Positions 1 to 7,328 of a stretch of 36,112 nt of DNA are shown one piece after another. The DNA is from an uncultured Succinatimonas sp. (GTDB taxonomy: Bacteria; Pseudomonadota; Gammaproteobacteria; Enterobacterales; Succinivibrionaceae). The stretch is from the NCBI RefSeq assembly GCF_905203285.1, contig NZ_CAJKVK010000010.1:1-36112 (forward strand), in the 5' to 3' direction. The notes under the pieces are model-generated. The model did not search any database. It saw only the letters and a program-made list of their open reading frames with translations, and was not told where the DNA came from. The position numbers were made by a program, and so were the translations under genes. Each line of letters starts with the position of its first letter. The stretch's first letter is position 1.

Positions 1-64
1 CAACGTGACCGATGGTGCCTACGTTAACGTGGGGCTTAGAACGTACATACTTTTCTTTTGCCAT
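1..64 (-). CDS. tuf: Elongation factor Tu, N-terminal fragment (cut by window edge)
   Basis: Only the first 21 codons are inside the window. They read MAKEKYVRSKPHVNVGTIGHV, the start of EF-Tu leading into the first GTP-binding loop. EF-Tu delivers aminoacyl-tRNA to the ribosome. It is the last gene of the rpsL-rpsG-fusA-tuf order and starts 63 bases after the fusA stop on the same strand, as in the classical str operon. The rest of the gene lies to the left of the window, so nothing can be said about its integrity. Confidence 0.93.
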   Translation of the reverse strand, partial: MAKEKYVRSKPHVNVGTIGHV

Positions 65-127
65 TTTTTAAAATTCCTATATTTATGCGATGCGAACGCA
101 CCGTCGCATCGCAAATTATACTAAATA

Positions 128-2230
128 TTACTTAGTCTGACGAGCAGCGATAACTGCTTCGGCAATATTCTTCGGAGCCTCAGCGTAATGGCCGAATTCC
201 ATTACGTAAGAAGCACGACCCTGGGTCTGGGAACGCAGGTCGGTTGCATAACCGAACATTTCGGCAAGCGGTACCATGGCATGAACAATCTTGCCGGTAG
301 GACCGTCTTCCATACCTTCAACCAAGCCGCGACGGCGGTTGAGGTCACCGATAACGTCGCCCATGTACTCTTCCGGAGTCTCGACTTCAACCTTCATCAA
401 AGGCTCGAGAAGGACCGGGTTAGCTTTCATAAAGCCGCTCTTGAATGCCATGGAACCGGCGATCTTGAAGGCCATTTCTGAGGAGTCAACTTCGTGGTAT
501 GAACCGTCGTAAACGGTAACCTTAACGTCAACAACCGGGTAACCGGCGAGAACGCCGTTTGCAACCTGCTCCTGAACGCCCTTGTCAACGGCAGGAATGT
601 ATTCCTTAGGAATAACACCGCCGACGACTTCGTTGGCAAACTCATAGCCCTTTCCGGCCTCAAGAGGCTCAATACGGAGCCAGCAGTGACCGTACTGACC
701 GCGGCCGCCGGACTGACGTACGAACTTACCTTCGGACTCGACCTTGGAACGGATGGTTTCACGGTAAGCAACCTGAGGCTTGCCGACGTTGCAGTCAACG
801 TTGAATTCACGACGCATACGGTCAACAATGATGTCGAGGTGCAACTCACCCATACCGGAAATAATGGTCTGACCGGACTCTTCGTCGGTGTGAACACGGA
901 ATGAAGGATCTTCCTGAGCCAAACGGTTCAAGGCAAGAGCCATCTTTTCCTGGTCGGCTTTGGTCTTAGGCTCAACGGCAACGGAAATAACCGGCTCAGG
1001 GAACTCCATACGCTCAAGAATAATCGGATGAGCTTCATCGCACAAAGTATCACCGGTGGTGGATTCCTTCAAACCGATAGCGGCAACGATATCACCGGCA
1101 TAAATCTCTTTGATTTCCTGACGGTTGTTGGCGTGCATCAATACCAAGCGGCCGAAACGCTCGCGCTTCTGTTTAACGGAATTCAAAACAGTGTCACCTG
1201 AATTGATGGTACCGGAATAGCAGCGCAAGAAAGTCAAGTTACCGACGAAAGGATCGGTTGCGATCTTGAAAGCCAAAGCTGAGAACGGCTCGGCATCAGA
1301 TGCCTTACGCTCATCAGGGGTGCCGTCAAGCTTCTCACCTTTAACCGGAGGAATATCAAGCGGTGAAGGCAAGTACATAACGACGGCGTCAAGCATAGCC
1401 TGAACACCCTTGTTCTTAAATGCTGAACCGCAGCACATCGGGATGATTTCGCAACGTAAAGTACGCTCACGGATACCGGCAACGATTTCGTCTTCGGTAA
1501 GCTCTTCACCGCCGAAATATTTTTCCATTAAGGTTTCGTTGGCTTCTGCAGCGGCTTCAACTAATTTAGCGCGCCACTCTTCAACGGCTTCCTTCATGTC
1601 CTCAGGGATGTCAACGTACTCAAAGGTTACGCCCTGATCTGCTTCGTTCCAGTCAATAGCTTTACGCTTTAACAAGTCAACGACGCCGACGAAGGTATCT
1701 TCTTTACCGATAGGCAACTGAAGAGGAACCGGATTGCCCTTAAGGCGGGTCTTAATCTGCTCAACGACACGCAGGAAGTTAGCACCGGTACGGTCCATCT
1801 TATTAACAAAAGCAATACGAGGGACATGGTACTTGTTGGCCTGACGCCATACGGTCTCGGACTGAGGCTGAACGCCGCCTACTGCGCAGTAAACCATTAC
1901 GGCGCCGTCAAGAACACGCATGGAACGCTCAACTTCAATAGTGAAGTCTACGTGGCCCGGGGTGTCAATAATGTTGAAACGGTATTTATTCTTAAACTGG
2001 TGTGCCATACCTTGCCAATAGCAGGTAGTAGCAGCAGAAGTAATGGTAATACCGCGTTCCTGCTCCTGGACCATCCAGTCCATGGTGGCAGCACCGTCAT
2101 GAACCTCACCTAATTTGTGGTTCTTTCCGGTATAGAACAAAATACGCTCGGTAGTAGTGGTTTTGCCGGCATCGATATGAGCACTGATACCAATATTACG
2201 GTACAGTTGTATAGGAGTTGTACGTGGCAA
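128..2230 (-). CDS. fusA: Elongation factor G
   Basis: This is the translational GTPase that moves tRNA and mRNA through the ribosome after peptide bond formation and, with ribosome recycling factor, splits ribosomes. The 700-residue length is that of bacterial EF-G. The G1 loop AHIDAGKT lies at residues 17-24, and the DTPGH and NKMD motifs of the GTPase domain follow. Downstream domains II-V are full length, including the GGRGQYGH stretch of domain IV. It begins 18 bases after rpsG and precedes tuf, all on the minus strand, so it belongs to the str operon. No damage or unusual residue was seen. Confidence 0.98.
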   Translation of the reverse strand: MPRTTPIQLYRNIGISAHIDAGKTTTTERILFYTGKNHKLGEVHDGAATMDWMVQEQERGITITSAATTCYWQGMAHQFKNKYRFNIIDTPGHVDFTIEVERSMRVLDGAVMVYCAVGGVQPQSETVWRQANKYHVPRIAFVNKMDRTGANFLRVVEQIKTRLKGNPVPLQLPIGKEDTFVGVVDLLKRKAIDWNEADQGVTFEYVDIPEDMKEAVEEWRAKLVEAAAEANETLMEKYFGGEELTEDEIVAGIRERTLRCEIIPMCCGSAFKNKGVQAMLDAVVMYLPSPLDIPPVKGEKLDGTPDERKASDAEPFSALAFKIATDPFVGNLTFLRCYSGTINSGDTVLNSVKQKRERFGRLVLMHANNRQEIKEIYAGDIVAAIGLKESTTGDTLCDEAHPIILERMEFPEPVISVAVEPKTKADQEKMALALNRLAQEDPSFRVHTDEESGQTIISGMGELHLDIIVDRMRREFNVDCNVGKPQVAYRETIRSKVESEGKFVRQSGGRGQYGHCWLRIEPLEAGKGYEFANEVVGGVIPKEYIPAVDKGVQEQVANGVLAGYPVVDVKVTVYDGSYHEVDSSEMAFKIAGSMAFKSGFMKANPVLLEPLMKVEVETPEEYMGDVIGDLNRRRGLVEGMEDGPTGKIVHAMVPLAEMFGYATDLRSQTQGRASYVMEFGHYAEAPKNIAEAVIAARQTK

Positions 2231-2248
2231 TTTAAAAAACCTCTAATT

Positions 2249-2719
2249 TTACCAGCGGAAGTGAGCAAAGGCCTTATTAGCCTCAGCCATACGATGAACG
2301 TCCTCACGCTTCTTAACAGCAGTACCCTTGCTTTCGGAAGCATCCATCATCTCACCGGCTAAACGGAGAGCCATGGTCTTCTCATGACGGGAACGGGCAG
2401 CGTCAACGAGCCAGCGCATTGCTAATGCATTGCCGCGGGCAGGACGTACTTCAACCGGTACCTGATAGGTAGAACCGCCGACACGGCGGGATTTAACTTC
2501 AACTGCAGGGCGAATATGATCAAGGGCTTCCTCGAACAGGGCGAGGTGCTCCTTGCCGCTCTTCTGGGAAATGATATCTAAAGCGCCGTAAACAATGCTC
2601 TCAGCGATGGACTTTTTACCATCTTTCATAACGACATTGATGAACTTTGCTAACAGCTCTGAACCGAACTTAGGATCAGGCAGAATCTTGCGCTGACCTA
2701 CGACACGACGTCTTGGCAT
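2249..2719 (-). CDS. rpsG: 30S ribosomal protein S7
   Basis: S7 nucleates assembly of the 3' domain of 16S rRNA and in E. coli is also the translational repressor of the str operon. The protein is 156 residues and starts MPRRRVVGQRKILPDPKFGS, typical of gammaproteobacterial S7 and full length. It sits between rpsL and fusA. The roughly 100-base gap to rpsL is where E. coli S7 binds its own mRNA. Whether the same control works here cannot be judged without folding the gap. Confidence 0.98.
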   Translation of the reverse strand: MPRRRVVGQRKILPDPKFGSELLAKFINVVMKDGKKSIAESIVYGALDIISQKSGKEHLALFEEALDHIRPAVEVKSRRVGGSTYQVPVEVRPARGNALAMRWLVDAARSRHEKTMALRLAGEMMDASESKGTAVKKREDVHRMAEANKAFAHFRW

Positions 2720-2820
2720 TTATAAATCCTCGTAACTTCAGGGTTTTCCAAAACTTTGGTTAAACTTCTTTATATCTCTAGCACTAATTGCTGTTTGGCC
2801 TTACTCTGCGGGGATGTCGA

Positions 2821-3195
2821 TTAAGCCTTCGGCTTCTTGACACCATACTTAGAGCGACCCTGCTTGCGATCTTTAACACCGGAGCAGTCCAAGGTACCAC
2901 GAATGGTGTGGTAACGAACACCCGGAAGATCCTTAACACGTCCGCCGCGAATCATAACGACAGAGTGTTCCTGCAGGTTGTGACCCTCACCGCCGATATA
3001 AGAAGTAACTTCAAAACCGTTGGTCAAGCGGACACGACAAACTTTACGCATAGCCGAATTCGGCTTCTTAGGCTTAGTAGCATAAACGCGGGTGCATACA
3101 CCACGCTTCTGAGGGCATGCTTCCAAGGCCGGAACCTTATTCTTTGAAACAACCTTCACACGCGGCTTACGAACCAGCTGGTTAATAGTAGCCAT
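2821..3195 (-). CDS. rpsL: 30S ribosomal protein S12
   Basis: S12 lies at the decoding centre of the small subunit. The 124-residue protein has the invariant PKKPNSAMRK and GGRVKDLPGVRYH segments. The two lysines whose replacement classically gives streptomycin resistance (K42 and K87, E. coli mature numbering) appear as wild type. The start is supported by AGGAG 9 bases upstream (minus strand). It is the first gene of the str operon, with a short leader holding two hairpins upstream. Confidence 0.98.
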   Translation of the reverse strand: MATINQLVRKPRVKVVSKNKVPALEACPQKRGVCTRVYATKPKKPNSAMRKVCRVRLTNGFEVTSYIGGEGHNLQEHSVVMIRGGRVKDLPGVRYHTIRGTLDCSGVKDRKQGRSKYGVKKPKA

Positions 3196-3214
3196 TAAAT
3201 AAAATCTCCTGTTG

Positions 3215-3258
3215 GTCCATTATTGGACAGACTTTACTATTCTCCCGACAATCGGGAG
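3215..3258 (-). promoter_or_regulatory. Two hairpins in the rpsL leader
   Basis: CTCCCGA / TCGGGAG (3242-3248 with 3252-3258, 3-base loop) is a perfect 7-bp stem. GTCCA / TGGAC (3215-3219 with 3224-3228) is a smaller stem nearer the start codon. Both would lie in the 5' leader of the str operon mRNA. Neither is followed by a T-run on the minus strand, so they are not simple terminators. They could stabilise the transcript or control it; this is inference. Confidence 0.4.
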
Positions 3259-3264
3259 CAGTGT

Positions 3265-3294
3265 ATTTTAATACTTAAAAAGTTAAAAGATCAA
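3265..3294 (-). promoter_or_regulatory. Probable str operon promoter
   Basis: On the minus strand TTGATC (3294-3289) and TAAAAT (3270-3265) are separated by 18 bases, a reasonable sigma-70 match (4/6 and 5/6). A start a few bases downstream would put the 7-bp hairpin at the very 5' end of the mRNA. Prediction by eye only. Confidence 0.4.
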
Positions 3295-3383
3295 TCTTAT
3301 TTCACGCCAGAAAGCAAATAAATATCAGGATCCGTTATTCTCTTACTTACATAGTGCAAAATTTTCTATTTACCCTATTCATC

Positions 3384-3414
3384 TTAAAAGAGTCCCCGCC
3401 TTTAACTATATAAT
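3384..3414 (+). promoter_or_regulatory. Possible promoter of the CGGC-protein gene
   Basis: A perfect TATAAT lies at 3409-3414, 47 bases before the start codon. The -35 side is poor (TTAAAA at 3384-3389, 19-base spacing), so only the -10 element is persuasive. Confidence 0.3.
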
Positions 3415-3460
3415 TTAGATATACCTACCTTTTACAACAAACCAGGACGGAGCCTTTTGT

Positions 3461-3793
3461 ATGAAAATCGGAATCATTCGCTGCAGGAAAACTGAAAATT
3501 ATTGTCCGGGAACTACTGACTTTAAAAGTCTGAAAATTAAAAGCGGCTCTTTCTCTACACTTGAAGGGGAGCTTGAGCTTGTGGGCTTTGTAAGCTGCGG
3601 AGGCTGCCCCGGCAAAGATGCCGTTTTAAGAGCTAAAGAATTAGTGCGCCGCGGTGCTGAATGCATAGCTTTTGCTTCCTGCATCAAAAAAGGAGTGCCT
3701 ATAGGTTTCCCGTGTCCTAATGCCGATCACATGATTGAAGCTGTAAGAAAAGCCGTCGGCTCGCAGGTAAAAATTTTAGAAACGACGCATTAA
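3461..3793 (+). CDS. CGGC-domain small cysteine-rich protein
   Basis: The protein has 110 residues and seven cysteines (8, 15, 46, 49, 68, 74, 85), including the CGGC core at 46-49 (VSCGGCPGK). This is the signature of the CGGC domain family, thought to bind metal and found mostly in anaerobes; no enzymatic role is established that I know of. Other conserved-looking pieces are FASCIKKG and FPCPN. A GGACGGAG ribosome binding site precedes the ATG. It lies 20 bases before the ogt-like gene on the same strand, so the two are probably co-transcribed. It reads divergently from rpsL. The family call is from motif recognition; the function is unknown. Confidence 0.75.
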   Translation: MKIGIIRCRKTENYCPGTTDFKSLKIKSGSFSTLEGELELVGFVSCGGCPGKDAVLRAKELVRRGAECIAFASCIKKGVPIGFPCPNADHMIEAVRKAVGSQVKILETTH

Positions 3794-3813
3794 TCTCCAA
3801 AAGGGCTTAGATA

Positions 3814-4335
3814 ATGATTTGTACCTCAAAATATTTTTCACCCTTGGGTAAGATCCTTTTGGCATCTGATGAAATCGGTCTTACCGGTTTATGGTTTTAT
3901 AAGCAGAAATATTTTGCAAGAAATCTTGATCCTTTACATGAAGAAAAAGAAATCGAAACCATAAAAAAGGCAAAAGCTTGGCTTGACGAGTATTTTAAAG
4001 GGAAAGAGCCGACTGTAAGAGTCCCGCTACACCTTATCGGCACTAATTTCCAACTAAAAGTATGGCAAATACTTCAGACAATTCCCTTTGGTAAATTTAT
4101 GACATATGGAGACATCGCCGCGATAATTGCCAAAGAAAAAGGGGTTAAGCAAATGTCGGCACAAGCTGTCGGCGGTGCCGTAGGTCGCAACCCTATTTCC
4201 ATTATCATCCCCTGCCATCGCGTTATCGGCAGCAATAAAAGCCTTACCGGATACGCAGGAGGTCTTGATAAAAAGTTAAAGCTTTTGACCCTTGAAAAAG
4301 CCGATATCAAGAGCCTTTATCTTCCCAAAAACTAA
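3814..4335 (+). CDS. ogt: Methylated-DNA-[protein]-cysteine S-methyltransferase, Ogt type
   Basis: This suicide repair protein transfers the alkyl group from O6-alkylguanine or O4-alkylthymine in DNA to its own cysteine. At 173 residues it is the size of Ogt and lacks the Ada regulatory half. The active site IIPCHRVIG is present with Cys134 in PCHR (133-136). The DNA-binding helix region (PFGKFMTYGDIA, 91-102) and the GRNP loop before the active site are also intact. A moderate AGGGCTTAG ribosome binding site precedes the ATG. It follows the CGGC gene by 20 bases. The following 215 bases to the convergent GNAT gene hold no gene or clear terminator that I can see. Confidence 0.92.
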   Translation: MICTSKYFSPLGKILLASDEIGLTGLWFYKQKYFARNLDPLHEEKEIETIKKAKAWLDEYFKGKEPTVRVPLHLIGTNFQLKVWQILQTIPFGKFMTYGDIAAIIAKEKGVKQMSAQAVGGAVGRNPISIIIPCHRVIGSNKSLTGYAGGLDKKLKLLTLEKADIKSLYLPKN

Positions 4336-4550
4336 ATCACTTCAGACGTTACTAAAGCAAACCACGAAGGCGGTAATGTTCAGCCTTTTTCTTTGATTTT
4401 TACTCCAAGCATTAACCGTTTTATCGTATTTCACCTTACCGGAAAGTCCCCCTGAAATCGCTCTGATAAAGGCACTCCTTATAAGTAAAAACTCTCATGA
4501 TTTTCAACCTTGAAAAACGAATATCTCAACTTTCCTTATCAAAAAAGAAT

Positions 4551-5036
4551 TCAAAGTTTAAAAATCATGCCAGGAAAATCATCTTTTATCTGCATAAATC
4601 CACGGTTTTCATAAAAATTTGCCGCTTTCTCAGATAACGGATATGTATACAAACCTACGACACCTATAGTTTGCGCTACTTGTTTTGAAATCTGCAGCGC
4701 ATTCTGTACTAATGCCTTGCCTAATCCTAACTTTTGATATTTCAAATCTACAGCAAGCCTTCCAAGCAACAAAACAGTAATTGGATCCGGCATATGTCTT
4801 TTTAATGAGGCCTTAAGAAAACTATGATTTATCATATGTGCTGACAAACAATAAAAAGTAGCCAAACAGCCGTCTGAAGATATAACAACATAGGTTTTGC
4901 TTGCATTACGCTTACCGTTGCCCAAACACTTATTTTGCAACCAACTGTTTAAAATCGGCTCTCCGCAATCAAAAGCAGCAAACAAACTTAAATCACTTTC
5001 TTTGATGACTCTTGGCTCAAAAAACTCAATTTGCAT
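4551..5036 (-). CDS. GNAT-family acetyltransferase toxin (TacT/AtaT-like)
   Basis: The 161-residue GNAT protein has the N-terminal FDCGEPILNSWLQ and ASKTYVV segments typical of toxins that acetylate the amino group of aminoacyl-tRNA and stop translation. The acetyl-CoA loop QKLGLGK lies at 101-107 after LGRLAVD. A tyrosine in FYENRGF (Tyr142) corresponds in position to the catalytic tyrosine of TacT. It starts 6 bases after the stop of the DUF1778-like antitoxin, so the two form an operon with the antitoxin first. Toxin function follows from the family and context. An ordinary acetyltransferase is less likely given the neighbour. Confidence 0.85.
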   Translation of the reverse strand: MQIEFFEPRVIKESDLSLFAAFDCGEPILNSWLQNKCLGNGKRNASKTYVVISSDGCLATFYCLSAHMINHSFLKASLKRHMPDPITVLLLGRLAVDLKYQKLGLGKALVQNALQISKQVAQTIGVVGLYTYPLSEKAANFYENRGFMQIKDDFPGMIFKL

Positions 5037-5042
5037 ATCACG

Positions 5043-5315
5043 TTAATTCTGCCTTTTCCATTGAAACTTGTAATTCAAAGTCTCATCCATTTTTGCTTGA
5101 ACATCAGACGGTATGGGATTATTTAGAATATCAAGCAAGCACTGATACTGTTCATCAGTCAAATATGTAATGGCAGAATCAAGTCTATCTGCAAACAATT
5201 CTTTAAGTCCGTCAATAATTAAATCAGTTTTTGAACGCCCCATTTCCTTAGCTAAAAACTCAAGTCTTTGAGCATAATATTCAGGAAGTCTTAAACTCAT
5301 AGCAACTGATGACAT
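5043..5315 (-). CDS. DUF1778-like antitoxin of the GNAT toxin
   Basis: This 90-residue protein has an N-terminal ribbon-helix-helix-like part (MSLRLPEYYAQRLEFLA...GRSKTDLII) that would bind operator DNA. Its C-terminal half (LTDEQYQCLLDILNNP) resembles the toxin-wrapping tail of DUF1778 (TacA-type) antitoxins. A GGAGG ribosome binding site (minus strand, 5320-5325) precedes the ATG. It lies directly upstream of the GNAT toxin. Only 68 bases separate it from the tnpB stop on the same strand, so its promoter must be within that short gap or upstream in or beyond tnpB. The assignment rests on motif and gene pairing. Confidence 0.8.
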   Translation of the reverse strand: MSSVAMSLRLPEYYAQRLEFLAKEMGRSKTDLIIDGLKELFADRLDSAITYLTDEQYQCLLDILNNPIPSDVQAKMDETLNYKFQWKRQN

Positions 5316-5344
5316 AACAAGGCCTCCGTAAATCCTCTTAAAGA

Positions 5345-5480
5345 TTTTTTGACGTCCCGGCCTAAAGGCCGATGATCCTACTGCTAAACAACAATATTGC
5401 TACTGTTGTAAGCTTCAGAGGGTTCCTGCTGCTGACCTCTTATGAGGTTCGCTTGACAGGCCATCCGGGCAAGTCCTGCC
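5345..5480 (-). ncRNA. Possible omega/re RNA of TnpB
   Basis: TnpB nucleases use a guide RNA made from the 3' end of tnpB and the right end of the element, with the guide copied from flanking DNA. Here the tnpB 3' end, the stop codon and the hairpin at 5358-5371 lie in the right order on the minus strand. The guide would start just beyond GACGTC near 5350, inside the leader of the antitoxin gene. The limits are guesses from the family; no RNA evidence is available. Confidence 0.35.
5358..5371 (-). repeat. Right-end hairpin of the IS605-type element
   Basis: CGGCC and GGCCG form a 5-bp stem with a 4-base loop, 12 bases beyond the tnpB stop, in the place of the subterminal hairpin of IS200/IS605 right ends. 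It probably also forms the last stem of the guide RNA scaffold. Confidence 0.55.
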
Positions 5481-6682
5481 CTTTTTAAGATGTTTTGTGC
5501 GGCATTGACGTCGGCATTGGTCTCATATCCGCACTTTATGCACTTGAATGTCTCCTGCTCCTTGCGGCTCTCTTTACTTATATGTCCGCATTGTATGCAG
5601 GTTTGACTTGTGTGTTTGGGGTCTACTTTTATTAGTATTCCGCCCTTTAATTTAAGTTTATATTCAAGATACGTGAAAAACTTATGCCACGCTTCATTTA
5701 AAATAGAGCGGTTCAATCCCGCTTTGGCTTTAACATTTTTTCCGAGATTTTCTATCGTTCCTTTAGCCGACTTGCTCATGTTTTTTATCTTCAAATCCTC
5801 AATCACTATCAGGTCGTGGTTTTTGATAAGTAGTGTTGAGACTTGATGTAAAAAATTATTTCGAGTGTCGGCTTTTCTTTTATGCAAAAGCGCCAGTTTT
5901 ACATATGCTTTTTTAATATTGTCCGAACCTTTGACCTTATGTTTGATTCTCCTTTGTAATAGTGCAATCTTATTTTCCAAAGGTTTTAATTTTGTTTCTA
6001 ATGATTCAATGAAGTTTCCGTCACTTAAGGTTAAAAATCTCTTTACTCCCATATCAATACCGATTGCGGTATTAAGATTTGGAACAATGACGTGATTGTT
6101 TAAGGCAAATTCACATTGAATGGAGGCATACCAACCGTCGGCTTCTTGTCTTACGGTAACGTTCTTGGGTATTCCTTCTATCTTTCTTGAGTTTCGATAC
6201 CTTACATAACCTATTTTAGGGAGAAAAATCCTGCCGTTATCCTCTTCCACCTTAAAGCCCTGCGGATAACGAAAACCGTCATCGCTGTGCCTTTTCTTAA
6301 ATTTAGGATAGCCGCCTTTACCTTTAAAAAACTTTTTAAACGCTTCGTATAAGTCCATTACTTTCTGCTGCAGGACTTGACTGTGACAATACTCTTTTAA
6401 AAAAGGATATTCTTCCTTTAATTTCTTTAAAGCGTAATTAAATGAATATTGATTTAGAGTCGGTTTAACACATAGAGCTTTAGCTTCATCTTCATTTAAA
6501 GCTTCACCAAAGCACCGTCTTGACTCCAACTCCTCAAGGTACTCTTGATAATCTTCCTTTTCCTTTACGAGTAATGCGTTATAGGCAAAACGGCAGCAAC
6601 CGGAGAAATTGCGAAAAGCCTGCTCCTGCCTCCTATTAGGACACAGTTTATACTTAAAGGCAAGACGCATCAGCTCCGACAT
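5384..6682 (-). CDS. tnpB: TnpB (IS605 OrfB), RNA-guided nuclease
   Basis: The 432-residue protein has the TnpB order: N-terminal helix-turn-helix (KYKLCPNRRQEQAF), beta-barrel part, split RuvC-like nuclease and zinc ribbon. Catalytic residues D210 (GIDMGVKR), E295 (IVIEDLKIKNM) and D391 (NADVNAAQN) are all present, as are the zinc cysteines C362, C365, C381 and C384. The gene therefore looks active. TnpB proteins are RNA-guided DNA endonucleases ancestral to Cas12 that help IS200/IS605 elements persist. The start at 6682 has AAGAG upstream; the ATG four codons later (6670) is also possible. Its partner tnpA is broken, so mobility would need TnpA in trans. Confidence 0.93.
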   Translation of the reverse strand: MSELMRLAFKYKLCPNRRQEQAFRNFSGCCRFAYNALLVKEKEDYQEYLEELESRRCFGEALNEDEAKALCVKPTLNQYSFNYALKKLKEEYPFLKEYCHSQVLQQKVMDLYEAFKKFFKGKGGYPKFKKRHSDDGFRYPQGFKVEEDNGRIFLPKIGYVRYRNSRKIEGIPKNVTVRQEADGWYASIQCEFALNNHVIVPNLNTAIGIDMGVKRFLTLSDGNFIESLETKLKPLENKIALLQRRIKHKVKGSDNIKKAYVKLALLHKRKADTRNNFLHQVSTLLIKNHDLIVIEDLKIKNMSKSAKGTIENLGKNVKAKAGLNRSILNEAWHKFFTYLEYKLKLKGGILIKVDPKHTSQTCIQCGHISKESRKEQETFKCIKCGYETNADVNAAQNILKRAGLARMACQANLIRGQQQEPSEAYNSSNIVV

Positions 6683-6700
6683 TGATTAACTCTTATCTTA

Positions 6701-6714
6701 TTGTTTATAAACAA
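6701..6714. promoter_or_regulatory. 14-bp palindrome between tnpB and the tnpA remnant
   Basis: TTGTTTATAAACAA is a perfect palindrome 19 bases upstream of the tnpB start. On either strand it contains a TATAAA that could act as a -10 element. Role unknown. Confidence 0.3.
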
Positions 6715-6821
6715 AAAACGCCGTTTATCATACCCATTGTCCTGCTTAGAAGCCATACATAAATGAGATATTTGCAACTAAATCCTCTAAAAAAAGCTTA
6801 ATCATGCAAATAATTAACTAA

Positions 6822-7122
6822 CTCAAAACAATCTTTGAAGCCGTATGCCCGCAATTTAATGCTGAGCTTATTGAGTTTGACGGTGAAGAGCACATGCATT
6901 TATTAATCTTAGATCTACCGAAATTTTCAATCTTTAAGCTTGTCTTAAGGCTCAAGGGAACATCTTCCATTACCATCCGTAAGCGTAAGTATCCTACCGT
7001 TAGAGATTAGCTGTGGGGCAATGTGTTAGTTATGGACTTCGTCTTATTTTGCTTCATCATGCACAGGTGCTCCGATATCTCTTATTCGGCAATATATTGA
7101 GCAACAGAAAACGCCAAATTAA
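6822..7122 (+). pseudogene. tnpA: Broken TnpA (HUH/Y1 transposase) of the IS605-type element
   Basis: Frame one (6822-7010) reads LKTIFEAVCPQF, AELIEFDGEEHMHLLI and KLVLRLKGTSS before a premature TAG at 7008-7010. The His-x-His of the HUH motif is still visible. In the next frame, from 7030 to the TAA at 7120-7122, it continues LWTSSYFASSCTGAPISLI then RQYIEQQKTPN, which holds the catalytic tyrosine region. Thus there is a nonsense codon plus a frameshift at about 7026-7030, where TTAG is repeated. The first 40 or so residues expected of a Y1 transposase are not recognisable upstream, where stops are frequent. It diverges from tnpB as in IS605. Surely non-functional. Confidence 0.88.
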
Positions 7123-7150
7123 AAACACAAGCTGCTCCTCGCGATGATCT

Positions 7151-7166
7151 CCGCCCTGAAGGATGG
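7151..7166 (+). repeat. Degenerate left-end hairpin of the IS605-type element
   Basis: CCGCCC TGAA GGATGG folds with one mismatch and one G-T pair, 28 bases after the tnpA stop. It resembles the GC-rich, TGAA-looped hairpin common at the ends of this family. Confidence 0.45.
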
Positions 7167-7328
7167 GTTTTAACCGCTGATCTTTTTGATAAAAGCAAGA
7201 CTTTCGTTTAACGACTCAATTTCTTAAGCCGCATTTTTTAATCGCTTTTTTCGTTTCCAAAAAGTTTTAAAAAATTTTTAATTTAGTCCCACATTCTAAG
7301 TCTTTGCAAAGTATTCAAAAATATTATT

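Larger units (their letters stand above)
5345..7200. mobile_element. IS200/IS605-family element (IS605 layout), degenerate
   Basis: The layout is right end, tnpB (minus), tnpA (plus, broken), left end, with the two genes diverging, as in IS605. The right end next to tnpB carries the hairpin CGGCC TAAA GGCCG (5358-5371) followed on the minus strand by GGGACGTC. The left end beyond tnpA has a subterminal imperfect hairpin at 7151-7166 (CCGCCC TGAA GGATGG), as expected for a family whose TnpA recognises hairpins. Exact ends cannot be fixed because this family makes no target duplications; the boundaries given are approximate (within about 30 bases). Confidence 0.75.

Noticed and set aside
188..1640. 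Plus-strand open frames inside fusA
   Set aside because: They lie antisense to an intact, strongly conserved EF-G gene, have no family signature and no ribosome binding sites; they are by-products of its codon use.
2788..3147. 119-residue plus-strand open frame opposite rpsL
   Set aside because: It is wholly antisense to rpsL and has no recognisable motif.
7140..7170. CRISPR-like or Rho-independent terminator at the hairpin
   Set aside because: Only one imperfect hairpin exists and no repeats recur; its place after tnpA fits an IS605 left end better.
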